From Syntrophomonadaceae bacterium (GTDB taxonomy: Bacteria > Bacillota > Dethiobacteria > DTU022), in contig SLBE01000093.1 of assembly GCA_007126465.1 (NCBI GenBank), positions 1-13,370 on the forward strand: a DNA stretch of 13,370 nt, written 5' to 3'. The notes under the pieces are model-generated. The model saw only the letters and a list, made by a program, of their open reading frames with translations, made no database searches and was not told the origin of the DNA. The position numbers and the translations under genes are program-made. Below are positions 6,196 through 13,082 of the stretch, piece after piece (the stretch's first letter is position 1; each line of letters opens with the position of its first letter).

Positions 6196-7278
6196 CTAAA
6201 TTTTGATTAGTTCCCGCTGACTTTTCGTCAGAGACTCCGCACCGCTTTCAGTTACAACAACCATATCTTCGATCCGGACCCCTCCCTGGCCTGGAAGGTA
6301 GATCCCGGGCTCTATAGTTACAACCATTCCGGGTTCAAGTTCAGTTGTTTTCAGATGGTTCAGGGTGGGCTGTTCGTGAACTTCAAGTCCAACCCCGTGC
6401 CCCAACCCGTGCCCGAAGTATTCACCGTAGCCTGCATCCTTTATAATATTTCTGGCTACAGCATCCACTTCATTAACAGGGAGTCCCGGTTTTACAGCAG
6501 CAGCTGCATCTTGCTGTGCTTTATAAACAATATCATATATTTCTTTCTGCTGCTCATTAATTTTTCCGAGAGAAATTGTCCTGGTCATATCGGTAGCATA
6601 TCCGTCAAATATACCGCCGAAATCAATTGTTACCATTTCTCCTTCCTTCAACTCCTTTTCTGTTGCCATCCCGTGGGGCAGGGCGCCGCGCTGCCCCGAG
6701 GCCACTATAAAACGAAAAGATTTTTCTTCCGCACCCTCTTTAAGTAAAAACATTTCCAGCTCCAGGGCCAGTTCCCTTTCTGTGATCCCGGACCTTGCTG
6801 TATTGCTGATCATTGTAAAGGCCCGGTCCAGAACTCCTGCTCCTATACGCATAATTGAAATTTCATCAACATCTTTGATTATGCGGAGTTTTTCGGCAGT
6901 CTCTTTTACCGGAACCATCTCGGCAGGCAGCTTTTCTTTCATTTCCTCCAAAGTAGAATAAACAACCTGCCCCGCTTCAAAGCCTAATTTATCCCAGCCA
7001 TTTTCTTCGACCAGGGGGGCGATGCTTTTATAAAGATCATCCTGCCAGCGTATTACTTCAAAGTGGGAAGCCTGCGCTTCCGCCTGGCTTACATAGCGAA
7101 AATCTGTTACCAGGAGCGCTTTTTCCGCGCTTATCAGAAGAACCCCTGCTGTGCCCCGGAAACCGCTCAAATAGCGGCGATTAATGGTACTTGATATAAC
7201 CAGGGCATCAATATTTTCTTCTTTGATCAGCTTCCGAATATTATCCAGCCGTTCTGCTAAGTATTTATTCTGATCCAA
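6196..7278 (-). CDS. Xaa-Pro aminopeptidase/dipeptidase, M24B family
   Basis: A 360-residue cytoplasmic metallopeptidase that removes N-terminal residues before proline. The creatinase-like N-domain covers about 1-130 and the pita-bread catalytic domain about 137-360. All five dinuclear-metal ligands are visible: D219 (TIDFGG), D230 (YATDMTR), H294 (GHGLGHG), E323 (TIEPG) and E337 (RIEDM). The accessory histidines H202 (LPHG) and H301 (VHEQP) are also present. It corresponds to the gene named yqhT/papA in Bacillus subtilis, which likewise lies between aroQ and efp; pepQ and pepP are other common labels. The start is TTG at 7278, with AGGTGG ten bases upstream. The gap to aroQ is 20 bases, so co-transcription is very likely. 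Exact dipeptidase versus aminopeptidase activity cannot be decided here. Confidence 0.93.
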   Translation of the reverse strand: MDQNKYLAERLDNIRKLIKEENIDALVISSTINRRYLSGFRGTAGVLLISAEKALLVTDFRYVSQAEAQASHFEVIRWQDDLYKSIAPLVEENGWDKLGFEAGQVVYSTLEEMKEKLPAEMVPVKETAEKLRIIKDVDEISIMRIGAGVLDRAFTMISNTARSGITERELALELEMFLLKEGAEEKSFRFIVASGQRGALPHGMATEKELKEGEMVTIDFGGIFDGYATDMTRTISLGKINEQQKEIYDIVYKAQQDAAAAVKPGLPVNEVDAVARNIIKDAGYGEYFGHGLGHGVGLEVHEQPTLNHLKTTELEPGMVVTIEPGIYLPGQGGVRIEDMVVVTESGAESLTKSQRELIKI

Positions 7279-7298
7279 TCTTAAAATACCACCTGACG

Positions 7299-7739
7299 TT
7301 AGTTTATTATATTTACCAGTGCTTCTAAACCCAATATATAGCTTTCAGACCCGAAACCGCAGATTACTCCACTGGCAATAGGAGAAATTACCGAATTATG
7401 CCTGAATGTTTCGCGTGAATAAATGTTGCTAAGATGAACTTCCACCAGGGGCAGACCAGATCCGGCCAGGGCGTCGCGCAGGGCGTAGCTGTAATGGGTA
7501 AGGGCACCTGGATTTATTAAAATCCCGCTGCAATCCTGTTCTGCAGCTTGTATTTTGTCAATCAAATCTCCTTCATGGTTGGACTGGTAGAAGTCCAGTT
7601 CTGCCTGGAGTGACTCACCGCGCTTTTCCAGGCTCCGGTTGATCTGATCAAGGGTGACGGACCCGTACACATCGGGTTCCCTGCTGCCGAGCATATTAAT
7701 ATTAGGGCCATGCAGGACAAGTATTTTCACCTCAGCCAT
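7299..7739 (-). CDS. aroQ: Type II 3-dehydroquinate dehydratase
   Basis: A 146-residue enzyme for the third step of the shikimate pathway, 3-dehydroquinate to 3-dehydroshikimate, normally a cytoplasmic dodecamer. The family motifs are complete: LHGPNINMLGSREPDVYG with the catalytic Y25, QSNHEG (52-57), ILINPGAL (N76) with H82 in the following THYSYA, and VEVHLSNI with catalytic H102, followed by R113. The ATG at 7739 has a perfect AAGGAGG about ten bases upstream. It is the second of two clustered shikimate enzymes, 82 bases after aroK. That gap has only weak hairpins and no promoter I would defend. AroB and AroC, needed for the complete pathway, are not in the window. Confidence 0.96.
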   Translation of the reverse strand: MAEVKILVLHGPNINMLGSREPDVYGSVTLDQINRSLEKRGESLQAELDFYQSNHEGDLIDKIQAAEQDCSGILINPGALTHYSYALRDALAGSGLPLVEVHLSNIYSRETFRHNSVISPIASGVICGFGSESYILGLEALVNIIN

Positions 7740-7821
7740 TACCGGTACGCCTCCTTCTTAAACTCTGACATGTTAATTTCACCCGGCAGTAAGAAATTCC
7801 TGCCTTTTAGGAAAAAAACAT

Positions 7822-8349
7822 CTAACCGCCTTGCAGTTTTTTTATTATTTCTTCCGCCAGCTCTTTTACACTTCTGTTATCTGTATTTACACAAATGTCA
7901 CTATTGTTGTAATAGGGATCTCGTTCCTCAAGGATAGCCCTTACTGCTGCTTCCGGATCTTCTACATCAAGCAGAGGCCGCCCGCCTTCTTTTAGAGCTC
8001 TTTTTACGATTTTTTCAGGGCTTGCCTTTAAATGAACCAGCAAGCCGGCCCGGGACAGATTGTACCTGTTCTCTTCGCGTATAACCGCACCTCCGCCGGC
8101 AGCGACAACAAGACTGCCCCGGGGATAATTTTTCAAACCGGTAATAACTTCACTTTCATGATCCCTAAAACATTCTTCGCCATGGTCTTTAAATATTTCG
8201 GTTATGGTCATACCGGTTTTTTGTTCGATGAGCAGATCCGTGTCAAGATAGGTCCTGCCCAGCTTAGCTGCCAGCTCTTTACCGACAGCGCTTTTGCCAG
8301 TAGCCATCATTCCGATCAGGATAATATTTTCATCTAATTTATTACTCAC
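7822..8349 (-). CDS. aroK: Shikimate kinase
   Basis: A 175-residue P-loop kinase that phosphorylates shikimate at the 3-hydroxyl with ATP. Visible are the Walker A loop GMMATGKS (13-20), the substrate-binding DTD (D36, D38), R62 in CFRDHE, the GGG of AAGGGAV (85-87), R124 in GRPLL of the lid, and R143 in ERDPYY. In many members the P-loop has Gly where this one has Ala (GMMA), which I consider a tolerated variant. The start is GTG at 8349, supported by GGAGGG about four bases upstream. It follows the prepilin gene by 14 bases, so the pathway enzyme and the pilus gene share a transcript. Confidence 0.95.
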   Translation of the reverse strand: MSNKLDENIILIGMMATGKSAVGKELAAKLGRTYLDTDLLIEQKTGMTITEIFKDHGEECFRDHESEVITGLKNYPRGSLVVAAGGGAVIREENRYNLSRAGLLVHLKASPEKIVKRALKEGGRPLLDVEDPEAAVRAILEERDPYYNNSDICVNTDNRSVKELAEEIIKKLQGG

Positions 8350-8363
8350 TTTACCCTCCGCTA

Positions 8364-8837
8364 TTACCAGTGTGACGGTGGTTGGTCATCAATCCTGACT
8401 CGACCCGTTGCCGGGGTAACTATAACATACAGGACATCCCCGGAACTGTTGGTCAAAGCAACTGTTCCACCGCTGTTTGGTGCACCGCTGCGGCCAAAAG
8501 ACAAAATGCGGTAGCCATCTTTCAGGGGAAAATTATTGGAACGGTAGCTTATGCCCGGTGGCAGCTTTACTACCTGCTGCTCACCCGATTTACCGTCTTT
8601 AATACGGTAGTCATCATTGTAAATACGCATTTCGATGATATGGCTCCACCCGGTTGTGATCGCTTTCTGACGGGTCTTTCGTATGTCTATAGCCATGGCA
8701 CGGGCTGCAAGGTCCAGGTTTCTCTTTTGGCCGAAATCAGCCAGGGCCGGGGTTGCAATCATTACTATTATGCCGAGCAGCATAACTACACAGATCAGTT
8801 CTACCAGGGTAAAACCTTTTTCGCTTCTAAGTATCAA
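8364..8837 (-). CDS. FimT/GspH-type prepilin (minor pseudopilin)
   Basis: A 157-residue class III prepilin. The leader is eight residues ending in EKG, the cleavage site is G8/F9, the conserved glutamate at mature position +5 is E13, and a single hydrophobic helix runs from about 9 to 35. The C-terminal region (RSNNFPLKDGYRILSFGRSG, then GDVLYVIVTPATGRVRI) is typical of the GspH/FimT globular domain. Such proteins form the tip or initiation complex of type IV pili or type II secretion pseudopili and would be processed by the prepilin peptidase encoded at 11790. The start is TTG at 8837 with GGAG nine bases upstream; no ATG fits. It lies 50 bases after the ATPase gene and 14 bases before aroK. 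Confidence 0.88.
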   Translation of the reverse strand: MILRSEKGFTLVELICVVMLLGIIVMIATPALADFGQKRNLDLAARAMAIDIRKTRQKAITTGWSHIIEMRIYNDDYRIKDGKSGEQQVVKLPPGISYRSNNFPLKDGYRILSFGRSGAPNSGGTVALTNSSGDVLYVIVTPATGRVRIDDQPPSHW

Positions 8838-8887
8838 TTATACTATCTCCCTGAAACAGTTCATAATGACAGTTGAGGTTTTCTGGT

Positions 8888-10615
8888 TCAAGCTTTATCC
8901 CTGAAAAGCCGGGCCGGCACTGCAGTGTTATTGTCGCAACCAGGCGCTGCAGTGTCGCTTATACTGCTATAAGTTGTTCTAACGACTTCGTTAACTGTGG
9001 TTAACCCATTTTCAACAACACGTAAACCATCGAGAACCAGGGGCGCCATACCCTGATCAACTGCTTTATGCTGTAAAACTTCTGCAGTAACTCCCTGCAA
9101 GATATACTCCTGCAGCTGCTGATTAAGGACCATTACCTCCTGGATGGAAGTGCGGCCCCTGTAACCGGTATTATTACAATACCTGCACCCGGTGCCCCTG
9201 GTTAATTTCTGCGGCGGCTCTTTTCTGAAATAATGCCTGTAAAAGTATTTTTCATCATCACTTAACCTGTATTCTTCTTTGCAGTGGCTGCAAATTTTCC
9301 GGACCAGGCGCTGGGCAATAACCCCAACCAGGGATGCTGTTACCAGATAATTTTCAAGCCCCATATCAATCAGGCGGGTAACTGCGCCTGCTGCATTATT
9401 CGTATGCAGTGTGCTCAAAACCAGGTGGCCTGTAAATGCAGCCTGGGTTGTAATTTTGGCTGTTTCAAGATCCCTGATTTCACCAACCATTACAACGTCG
9501 GGATCCTGGCGCAGGATTGATCGGAGAGCATTGGCAAAGGTGCGGTTAATTCTCTGGTTTACCTGGACCTGGTTAATTCCTCTCAAACGGTACTCTACAG
9601 GATCCTCTACCGTAATGATATTATCTTGCGGCCGGTTCAGGTAGTGCAGCGCTGAATATAGTGTTGTGGTTTTCCCGCATCCGGTAGGGCCGGTTACAAG
9701 CAGTAGTCCGGCATGGTTCATCAGCAGCTCCAACAAGGACTTATAGTTTTTACTGGAAAAACCCAGTTCTTCTAAGGGAAGTACTATTTTATCCTTGTTA
9801 AGCAGGCGAATTACAACTTTTTCGCCCAGGACCGTGGGCAGTGTTGATACACGAAGGCTAACCCCTCCACCATTATCATGCCACTGAATGTTGCCATCCT
9901 GGGGCAGTCTTCTCTCTGCTATGTCAAGATTGGCCATAATTTTCACCCTGGAAACAATCCTGGCCCGGGCATGGCCGGGGATTGCCGTTAAGTCATGAAG
10001 TATACCGTCCAGGCGCATCCTTACCCGCAGGCTGTCTTCATCCGGTTCAAGATGAATATCGCTTGCTTCTTCATCTATTGCTTTTTCAATCAGCGAGTTA
10101 ACCATCCTGATAACCGGTGCTTCATCAGTTTGCTTATCACTGTTACTTTCTATAGCCTCTATAACATTACCGGTATCTTCAATACTATAAAACTGGGCAA
10201 TCAGGTAATTGATACTGCTTTCCCTGGCCGTAACAGGATTAATCTCGAGCCCGGTTAGCCGGGACAAATCATCGAGGCAGTTTAAATCTAGGGGGTCAAG
10301 CATGGCAACAGTCAGCTGCCCGTTGTTGTGCGCCAGCGGCATAACCTTGAGCCGCTTTGCCGCTTCAGCCGGGATCAGGGCAGCGGTTTCCGAGGTGATA
10401 TTAAATTGCCCCGGCTCAACCCTGGGAATACTAAAGAACTCTTCGAGGACATTTATAAATTGCTCTTCGCTTATAATGCCTTTCTCAATCAGGTATCTGC
10501 TTAAGCGAATCCCCTGCCGCCTTTGTTCTTCCTGGGCCAGGTCCAACTGTTCAGAACTGATCAGGCCGCTGTTAAGCAGTGCCGACTCCAGGCGCCGCCG
10601 ACCGAGTACTGCCAC
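8888..10615 (-). CDS. gspE: GspE/PilB-type assembly ATPase
   Basis: A 575-residue hexameric ATPase that powers pilin extension or type II secretion at the inner face of the membrane. The N-terminal domain (1-145) is of the MshEN/GspE_N type. The catalytic core shows Walker A GPTGCGKTT (309-317), the Asp box TVEDPVEY (335-342), Walker B DPDVVMVGEIRD (371-382) and the His box TGHLVLSTLHTN (395-406). A tetracysteine zinc site follows (C442, C445, C477, C480), which marks extension ATPases rather than PilT retraction ATPases. The last ~25 residues (after VVRTTYS) are an extra tail. The start is GTG at 10615 with GAGGTGA upstream. It lies 33 bases after aroE and 50 before a prepilin gene. No PilT, PilC, PilM, PilN or PilO gene is in the window. 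Confidence 0.94.
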   Translation of the reverse strand: MAVLGRRRLESALLNSGLISSEQLDLAQEEQRRQGIRLSRYLIEKGIISEEQFINVLEEFFSIPRVEPGQFNITSETAALIPAEAAKRLKVMPLAHNNGQLTVAMLDPLDLNCLDDLSRLTGLEINPVTARESSINYLIAQFYSIEDTGNVIEAIESNSDKQTDEAPVIRMVNSLIEKAIDEEASDIHLEPDEDSLRVRMRLDGILHDLTAIPGHARARIVSRVKIMANLDIAERRLPQDGNIQWHDNGGGVSLRVSTLPTVLGEKVVIRLLNKDKIVLPLEELGFSSKNYKSLLELLMNHAGLLLVTGPTGCGKTTTLYSALHYLNRPQDNIITVEDPVEYRLRGINQVQVNQRINRTFANALRSILRQDPDVVMVGEIRDLETAKITTQAAFTGHLVLSTLHTNNAAGAVTRLIDMGLENYLVTASLVGVIAQRLVRKICSHCKEEYRLSDDEKYFYRHYFRKEPPQKLTRGTGCRYCNNTGYRGRTSIQEVMVLNQQLQEYILQGVTAEVLQHKAVDQGMAPLVLDGLRVVENGLTTVNEVVRTTYSSISDTAAPGCDNNTAVPARLFRDKA

Positions 10616-10648
10616 TAACGCTCACCTCGCTGTTATGCTGATAACTGC

Positions 10649-11515
10649 TCATATATGGCTTAACTTTGATTTAACAGCTTTCTGCATTTCGGTAACCGGA
10701 GCTTTTTTTCCGGTAATCTCTTCAAAAGCAATAATTGCCTGCCATAGAAGCATGTCCAGGCCGTTATAGGTTCGTCCACCCAGCTGTTTAAACTGCTGCA
10801 GTACAGCACTCATCGCAGGGCTGTAGCGCAGGTCGTAGCAGATACTTTTATTAAATGTTATCCCACTTTTACAGAGCAGGGCTATTAAATGATCAAGGTC
10901 TGTTGGAAGGGTGTAAATAAATAAGCGAAAGCGTTTTAATTTTACGGGCAGTTCAGGATCGCCCAACGACAGGGCTGAGCAGTTATTGATACCTTTTTTC
11001 CTGTTAATTAATGCTGCCAGGTCATTGGCCCTATCGATACTGCGGTTAACTATTAAGATCTCTTTAGTTCCACTTCCGGCCATTGTATAAGCTATTGCGC
11101 GGGCCGCGCCTCCGGCACCAAATATCAGGAGGGGTTGACTGATATCGTAATCCGGAGCTGATTGTTTTAATGCATGGTAAAAACCGGCACCGTCCGTGGT
11201 AGTTCCATATAAATGGCCCTCCCGGTTAACTATAGTGTTAACCGATCTGATTACCTCAGCTTCCTCAGAAACCGAATCAAGGTGAGGTATAACTGCTTCC
11301 TTGTGGGGACTGGTAACATTTGCCCCGGCAGCAGAAAGGGCCCGAATCCCTGCTACGGCCTCACCGACCCGGTTATTTTCAACCCTGGATGCCAGATAAA
11401 CATAATTCATGCCAAGCGCTTTAAACGCTGTATTATGCAGCAATGGTGACAGGGAATGTTCAACCGGGTTGCCAAGTAATAAACACATTTTAGTCTGGGC
11501 ATTTATGGTTAGCAA
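10649..11515 (-). CDS. aroE: Shikimate dehydrogenase
   Basis: An NADPH-dependent reductase (3-dehydroshikimate to shikimate) of 288 residues with the start used here. Numbering from a TTG six codons further upstream, the motifs are GNPVEHSLSP (21-30, substrate site serines), the catalytic lysine in SPHKEA (K78), SVNT (N99), TTDG with the catalytic Asp (D114), the dinucleotide loop GAGGAAR (139-145), VNRS (NADPH side) and GLDMLLWQ near the end. The usual Asn of NTDG is Thr here. I place the start at TTG 11515 because GGAG lies nine bases upstream and homologues begin near INAQTK. An ATG at 11524 directly abuts that GGAG and is less likely. It heads the long minus-strand run; candidate promoters lie in 11516-11789. 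Confidence 0.92.
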   Translation of the reverse strand: MLTINAQTKMCLLLGNPVEHSLSPLLHNTAFKALGMNYVYLASRVENNRVGEAVAGIRALSAAGANVTSPHKEAVIPHLDSVSEEAEVIRSVNTIVNREGHLYGTTTDGAGFYHALKQSAPDYDISQPLLIFGAGGAARAIAYTMAGSGTKEILIVNRSIDRANDLAALINRKKGINNCSALSLGDPELPVKLKRFRLFIYTLPTDLDHLIALLCKSGITFNKSICYDLRYSPAMSAVLQQFKQLGGRTYNGLDMLLWQAIIAFEEITGKKAPVTEMQKAVKSKLSHI

Positions 11516-11524
11516 AACAGACAT

Positions 11525-11528
11525 CTCC
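11525..11528 (-). promoter_or_regulatory. Ribosome binding site that suggests the aroE start
   Basis: GGAG on the minus strand, nine bases before the TTG at 11515. The alternative ATG at 11524 begins at the very next base, too close to use this site. Confidence 0.5.
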
Positions 11529-11569
11529 TGCAAAATATTAAGGTAATTATCCAGCCTGAACAGCCAACA

Positions 11570-11643
11570 ATTATAAGTTTCTTAAAAAGGCTTAACAGTA
11601 ACGAATTACGAATAATTATAGCACAGAGAACAGGGCGATGGAA
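11570..11643 (-). promoter_or_regulatory. Candidate promoter(s) for the aroE operon
   Basis: Two TATAAT boxes face aroE on the minus strand, at 11620-11615 and 11575-11570. The upstream one is preceded by TGC (extended -10) but has only a poor -35 (TTCCAT) at 17 bases. The downstream one has no recognisable -35. The whole 11516-11789 gap is AT-rich and serves as the divergent control region; no plus-strand promoter towards the prepilin peptidase stands out. Confidence 0.5.
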
Positions 11644-11767
11644 TAACAATATACAGATTTTTCTCAAAAACTGTTTAAAGAGCATATTACAGGCAGGAAT
11701 TAATTAAACTGCGTCGAATAATTATCAGCGCATAAGAATAATTCAAAAATCTCAACCTGATTGCACC

Positions 11768-11775
11768 GGGAGGAG
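11768..11775 (+). promoter_or_regulatory. Distant ribosome binding site of the prepilin peptidase gene
   Basis: GGGAGGAG is the only good site before the ATG at 11790, but 14 bases separate them, longer than usual. No ATG, GTG or TTG lies in frame at a better distance. Confidence 0.45.
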
Positions 11776-11789
11776 CCCTGGCAACCTCT

Positions 11790-12593
11790 ATGGAACAGTA
11801 TTCGCCGTTACTCATCGTTATAACTTTTCTAATCGGGCTTTGTTTTGGCAGTTTCCTTAATGTGATTGTCTACCGCCTGCCTGAGAAAAAATCGATAGTT
11901 TCTCCTCCATCAGAATGTCCATCCTGTGAAACCCGGCTCGGTATTGTTGAGCTTATTCCCGTACTTGGCTACCTGATACTGCTCGGGCGCTGCCGGCACT
12001 GTAAAACAAAGATCAGCATCCGCTACCCGCTGGTTGAGCTGGTGGTCGGTATCATCTTTGCTTTTTCCTTTTACTACTTCGGACTCACCGTAAACGCTTT
12101 CTTTTACCTGGTCTTGATATACTTGCTTTTAGCCATTGCCCTGATTGATTTAAAGCATCGAATTGTCCCTAATACACTGGTGGCCACAGGCTTGATCGCA
12201 GGCATTATATTTTACATACCTTCCTTAATCAACCTGATGGTAGAACTACCCGTCTGGTTAGTTGTTGAAAGGGATCTGCTTGATGCAGGGGCCGGTTTTT
12301 TGCTCGGAGGCTTGATCATGCTGATCATATTGCTTGTAAGCCGCGGCGGCATGGGGGCCGGAGATATGAAGCTTATGGCCATGATCGGTCTTTTTGTCGG
12401 CCTCCGCGGTGCAGCAGTGGTTATGCTGCTTGGTTTTTTCATGGGTGCCCTGGTTGGCGTTACTTTTATGGCCCTCGGGATATTAACGCGTAAAGATGCC
12501 CTGCCATTCGCACCTTACCTTTCCCTGGCAGCAATAATCCAGGTCCTGTGGGGCGAATCAATCTGGTACTGGTATATAAACCTGCTTAACTAA
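11790..12593 (+). CDS. pilD: Prepilin peptidase / N-methyltransferase (PilD/GspO family)
   Basis: A 267-residue polytopic membrane aspartyl protease that cleaves prepilin leaders and methylates the new N-terminus. The N-terminal domain begins with GLCFGSFLNVIVYRLP and carries the zinc tetracysteine C43-x2-C46 and C68-x2-C71, so the bifunctional form is expected. The two catalytic aspartates are D120 (ALIDLKHRIVPN) and D192 in the GAGDMK motif. About seven or eight hydrophobic segments are visible. The closing LPFAPYLS has Ala where Gly is more usual. It is the first gene of the plus-strand unit, divergent from aroE, and is followed 50 bases later by prepilin genes that are its likely substrates, as is the prepilin at 8364 on the other strand. 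Confidence 0.95.
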   Translation: MEQYSPLLIVITFLIGLCFGSFLNVIVYRLPEKKSIVSPPSECPSCETRLGIVELIPVLGYLILLGRCRHCKTKISIRYPLVELVVGIIFAFSFYYFGLTVNAFFYLVLIYLLLAIALIDLKHRIVPNTLVATGLIAGIIFYIPSLINLMVELPVWLVVERDLLDAGAGFLLGGLIMLIILLVSRGGMGAGDMKLMAMIGLFVGLRGAAVVMLLGFFMGALVGVTFMALGILTRKDALPFAPYLSLAAIIQVLWGESIWYWYINLLN

Positions 12594-12643
12594 TTAATAG
12601 CCATACTAATCATTGCAGTTTAATTACACAAGGAGCAGCACAA

Positions 12644-13078
12644 TTGAGCAAATCCATACTTCGCAGCAACAGCGGCTATACATTTATTGAATTGTTAATT
12701 GCCCTTACTATCCTGGGCTTACTGATCACCCCTATCCTGATGATGTTTTCAGGAAGCTTTCTATCTATTAAGAATGCCGGTAACCAGTCAGCTGCTGTTA
12801 CCCTGTGCCGACAACAGATGGAAAAGGTAAAGGCATTGGGATATCATTCTGCCTTAGAGCTTTATTCAATAGAAAACACTGACTCAAATACCCTGGAAAA
12901 AAATATTAAAGACTTCCCCGGCTTTAAAAGGGCAACGACAGTCAGGCCCTTTATTTTATCCTGTACAGATGATCCCGATCTTGAGGTTGAACTGCTCCTG
13001 ATAGAAATAACGGTTACCTGGAATGATGGTAAAAATGAAAGAAAGGAATTTTTGAAAGGTCTGCTCAGCGACCGTTAA
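12644..13078 (+). CDS. Prepilin-like minor pilin (GspI/PilV-like)
   Basis: A 144-residue class III prepilin with an 11-residue leader ending in SNSG, the cleavage site after G11, and the +5 glutamate (E16) in GYTFIELL. A hydrophobic helix extends to about residue 33. Mature position +1 is Tyr rather than the common Phe or Met. The rest has one short cysteine-containing segment (VTLCRQQMEKVKALG), typical of the stem of GspI-like proteins, and a beta-rich C-terminus. The start is TTG at 12644 with AAGGAG eight bases upstream. It lies between the peptidase and another prepilin, and its stop is four bases before the next ATG. Assignment to GspI rather than another minor pilin rests on gene order and is tentative. 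Confidence 0.82.
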   Translation: MSKSILRSNSGYTFIELLIALTILGLLITPILMMFSGSFLSIKNAGNQSAAVTLCRQQMEKVKALGYHSALELYSIENTDSNTLEKNIKDFPGFKRATTVRPFILSCTDDPDLEVELLLIEITVTWNDGKNERKEFLKGLLSDR

Positions 13079-13082
13079 AAAA

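Noticed and set aside
6355..6747. A 130-codon plus-strand open frame opposite the M24 peptidase gene
   Set aside because: It is fully contained in a conserved gene and its product resembles no protein I recognise.
7740..7821. Short inverted repeats (GGCAG/CTGCC and TTCCT/AGGAA) between aroK and aroQ
   Set aside because: The stems are five pairs, they overlap each other, and no convincing U-tract follows on the minus strand; too weak to call a terminator or attenuator.
8382..8876. A 164-codon plus-strand open frame opposite the GspH-like prepilin
   Set aside because: It is a shadow of the coding frame on the other strand, with no family features and no ribosome site.
10209..10769. A 186-codon open frame on the plus strand across the start of gspE and the end of aroE
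   Set aside because: It runs antisense through two well-supported genes, has no ribosome site, and its translation is low-complexity with no recognisable domain.
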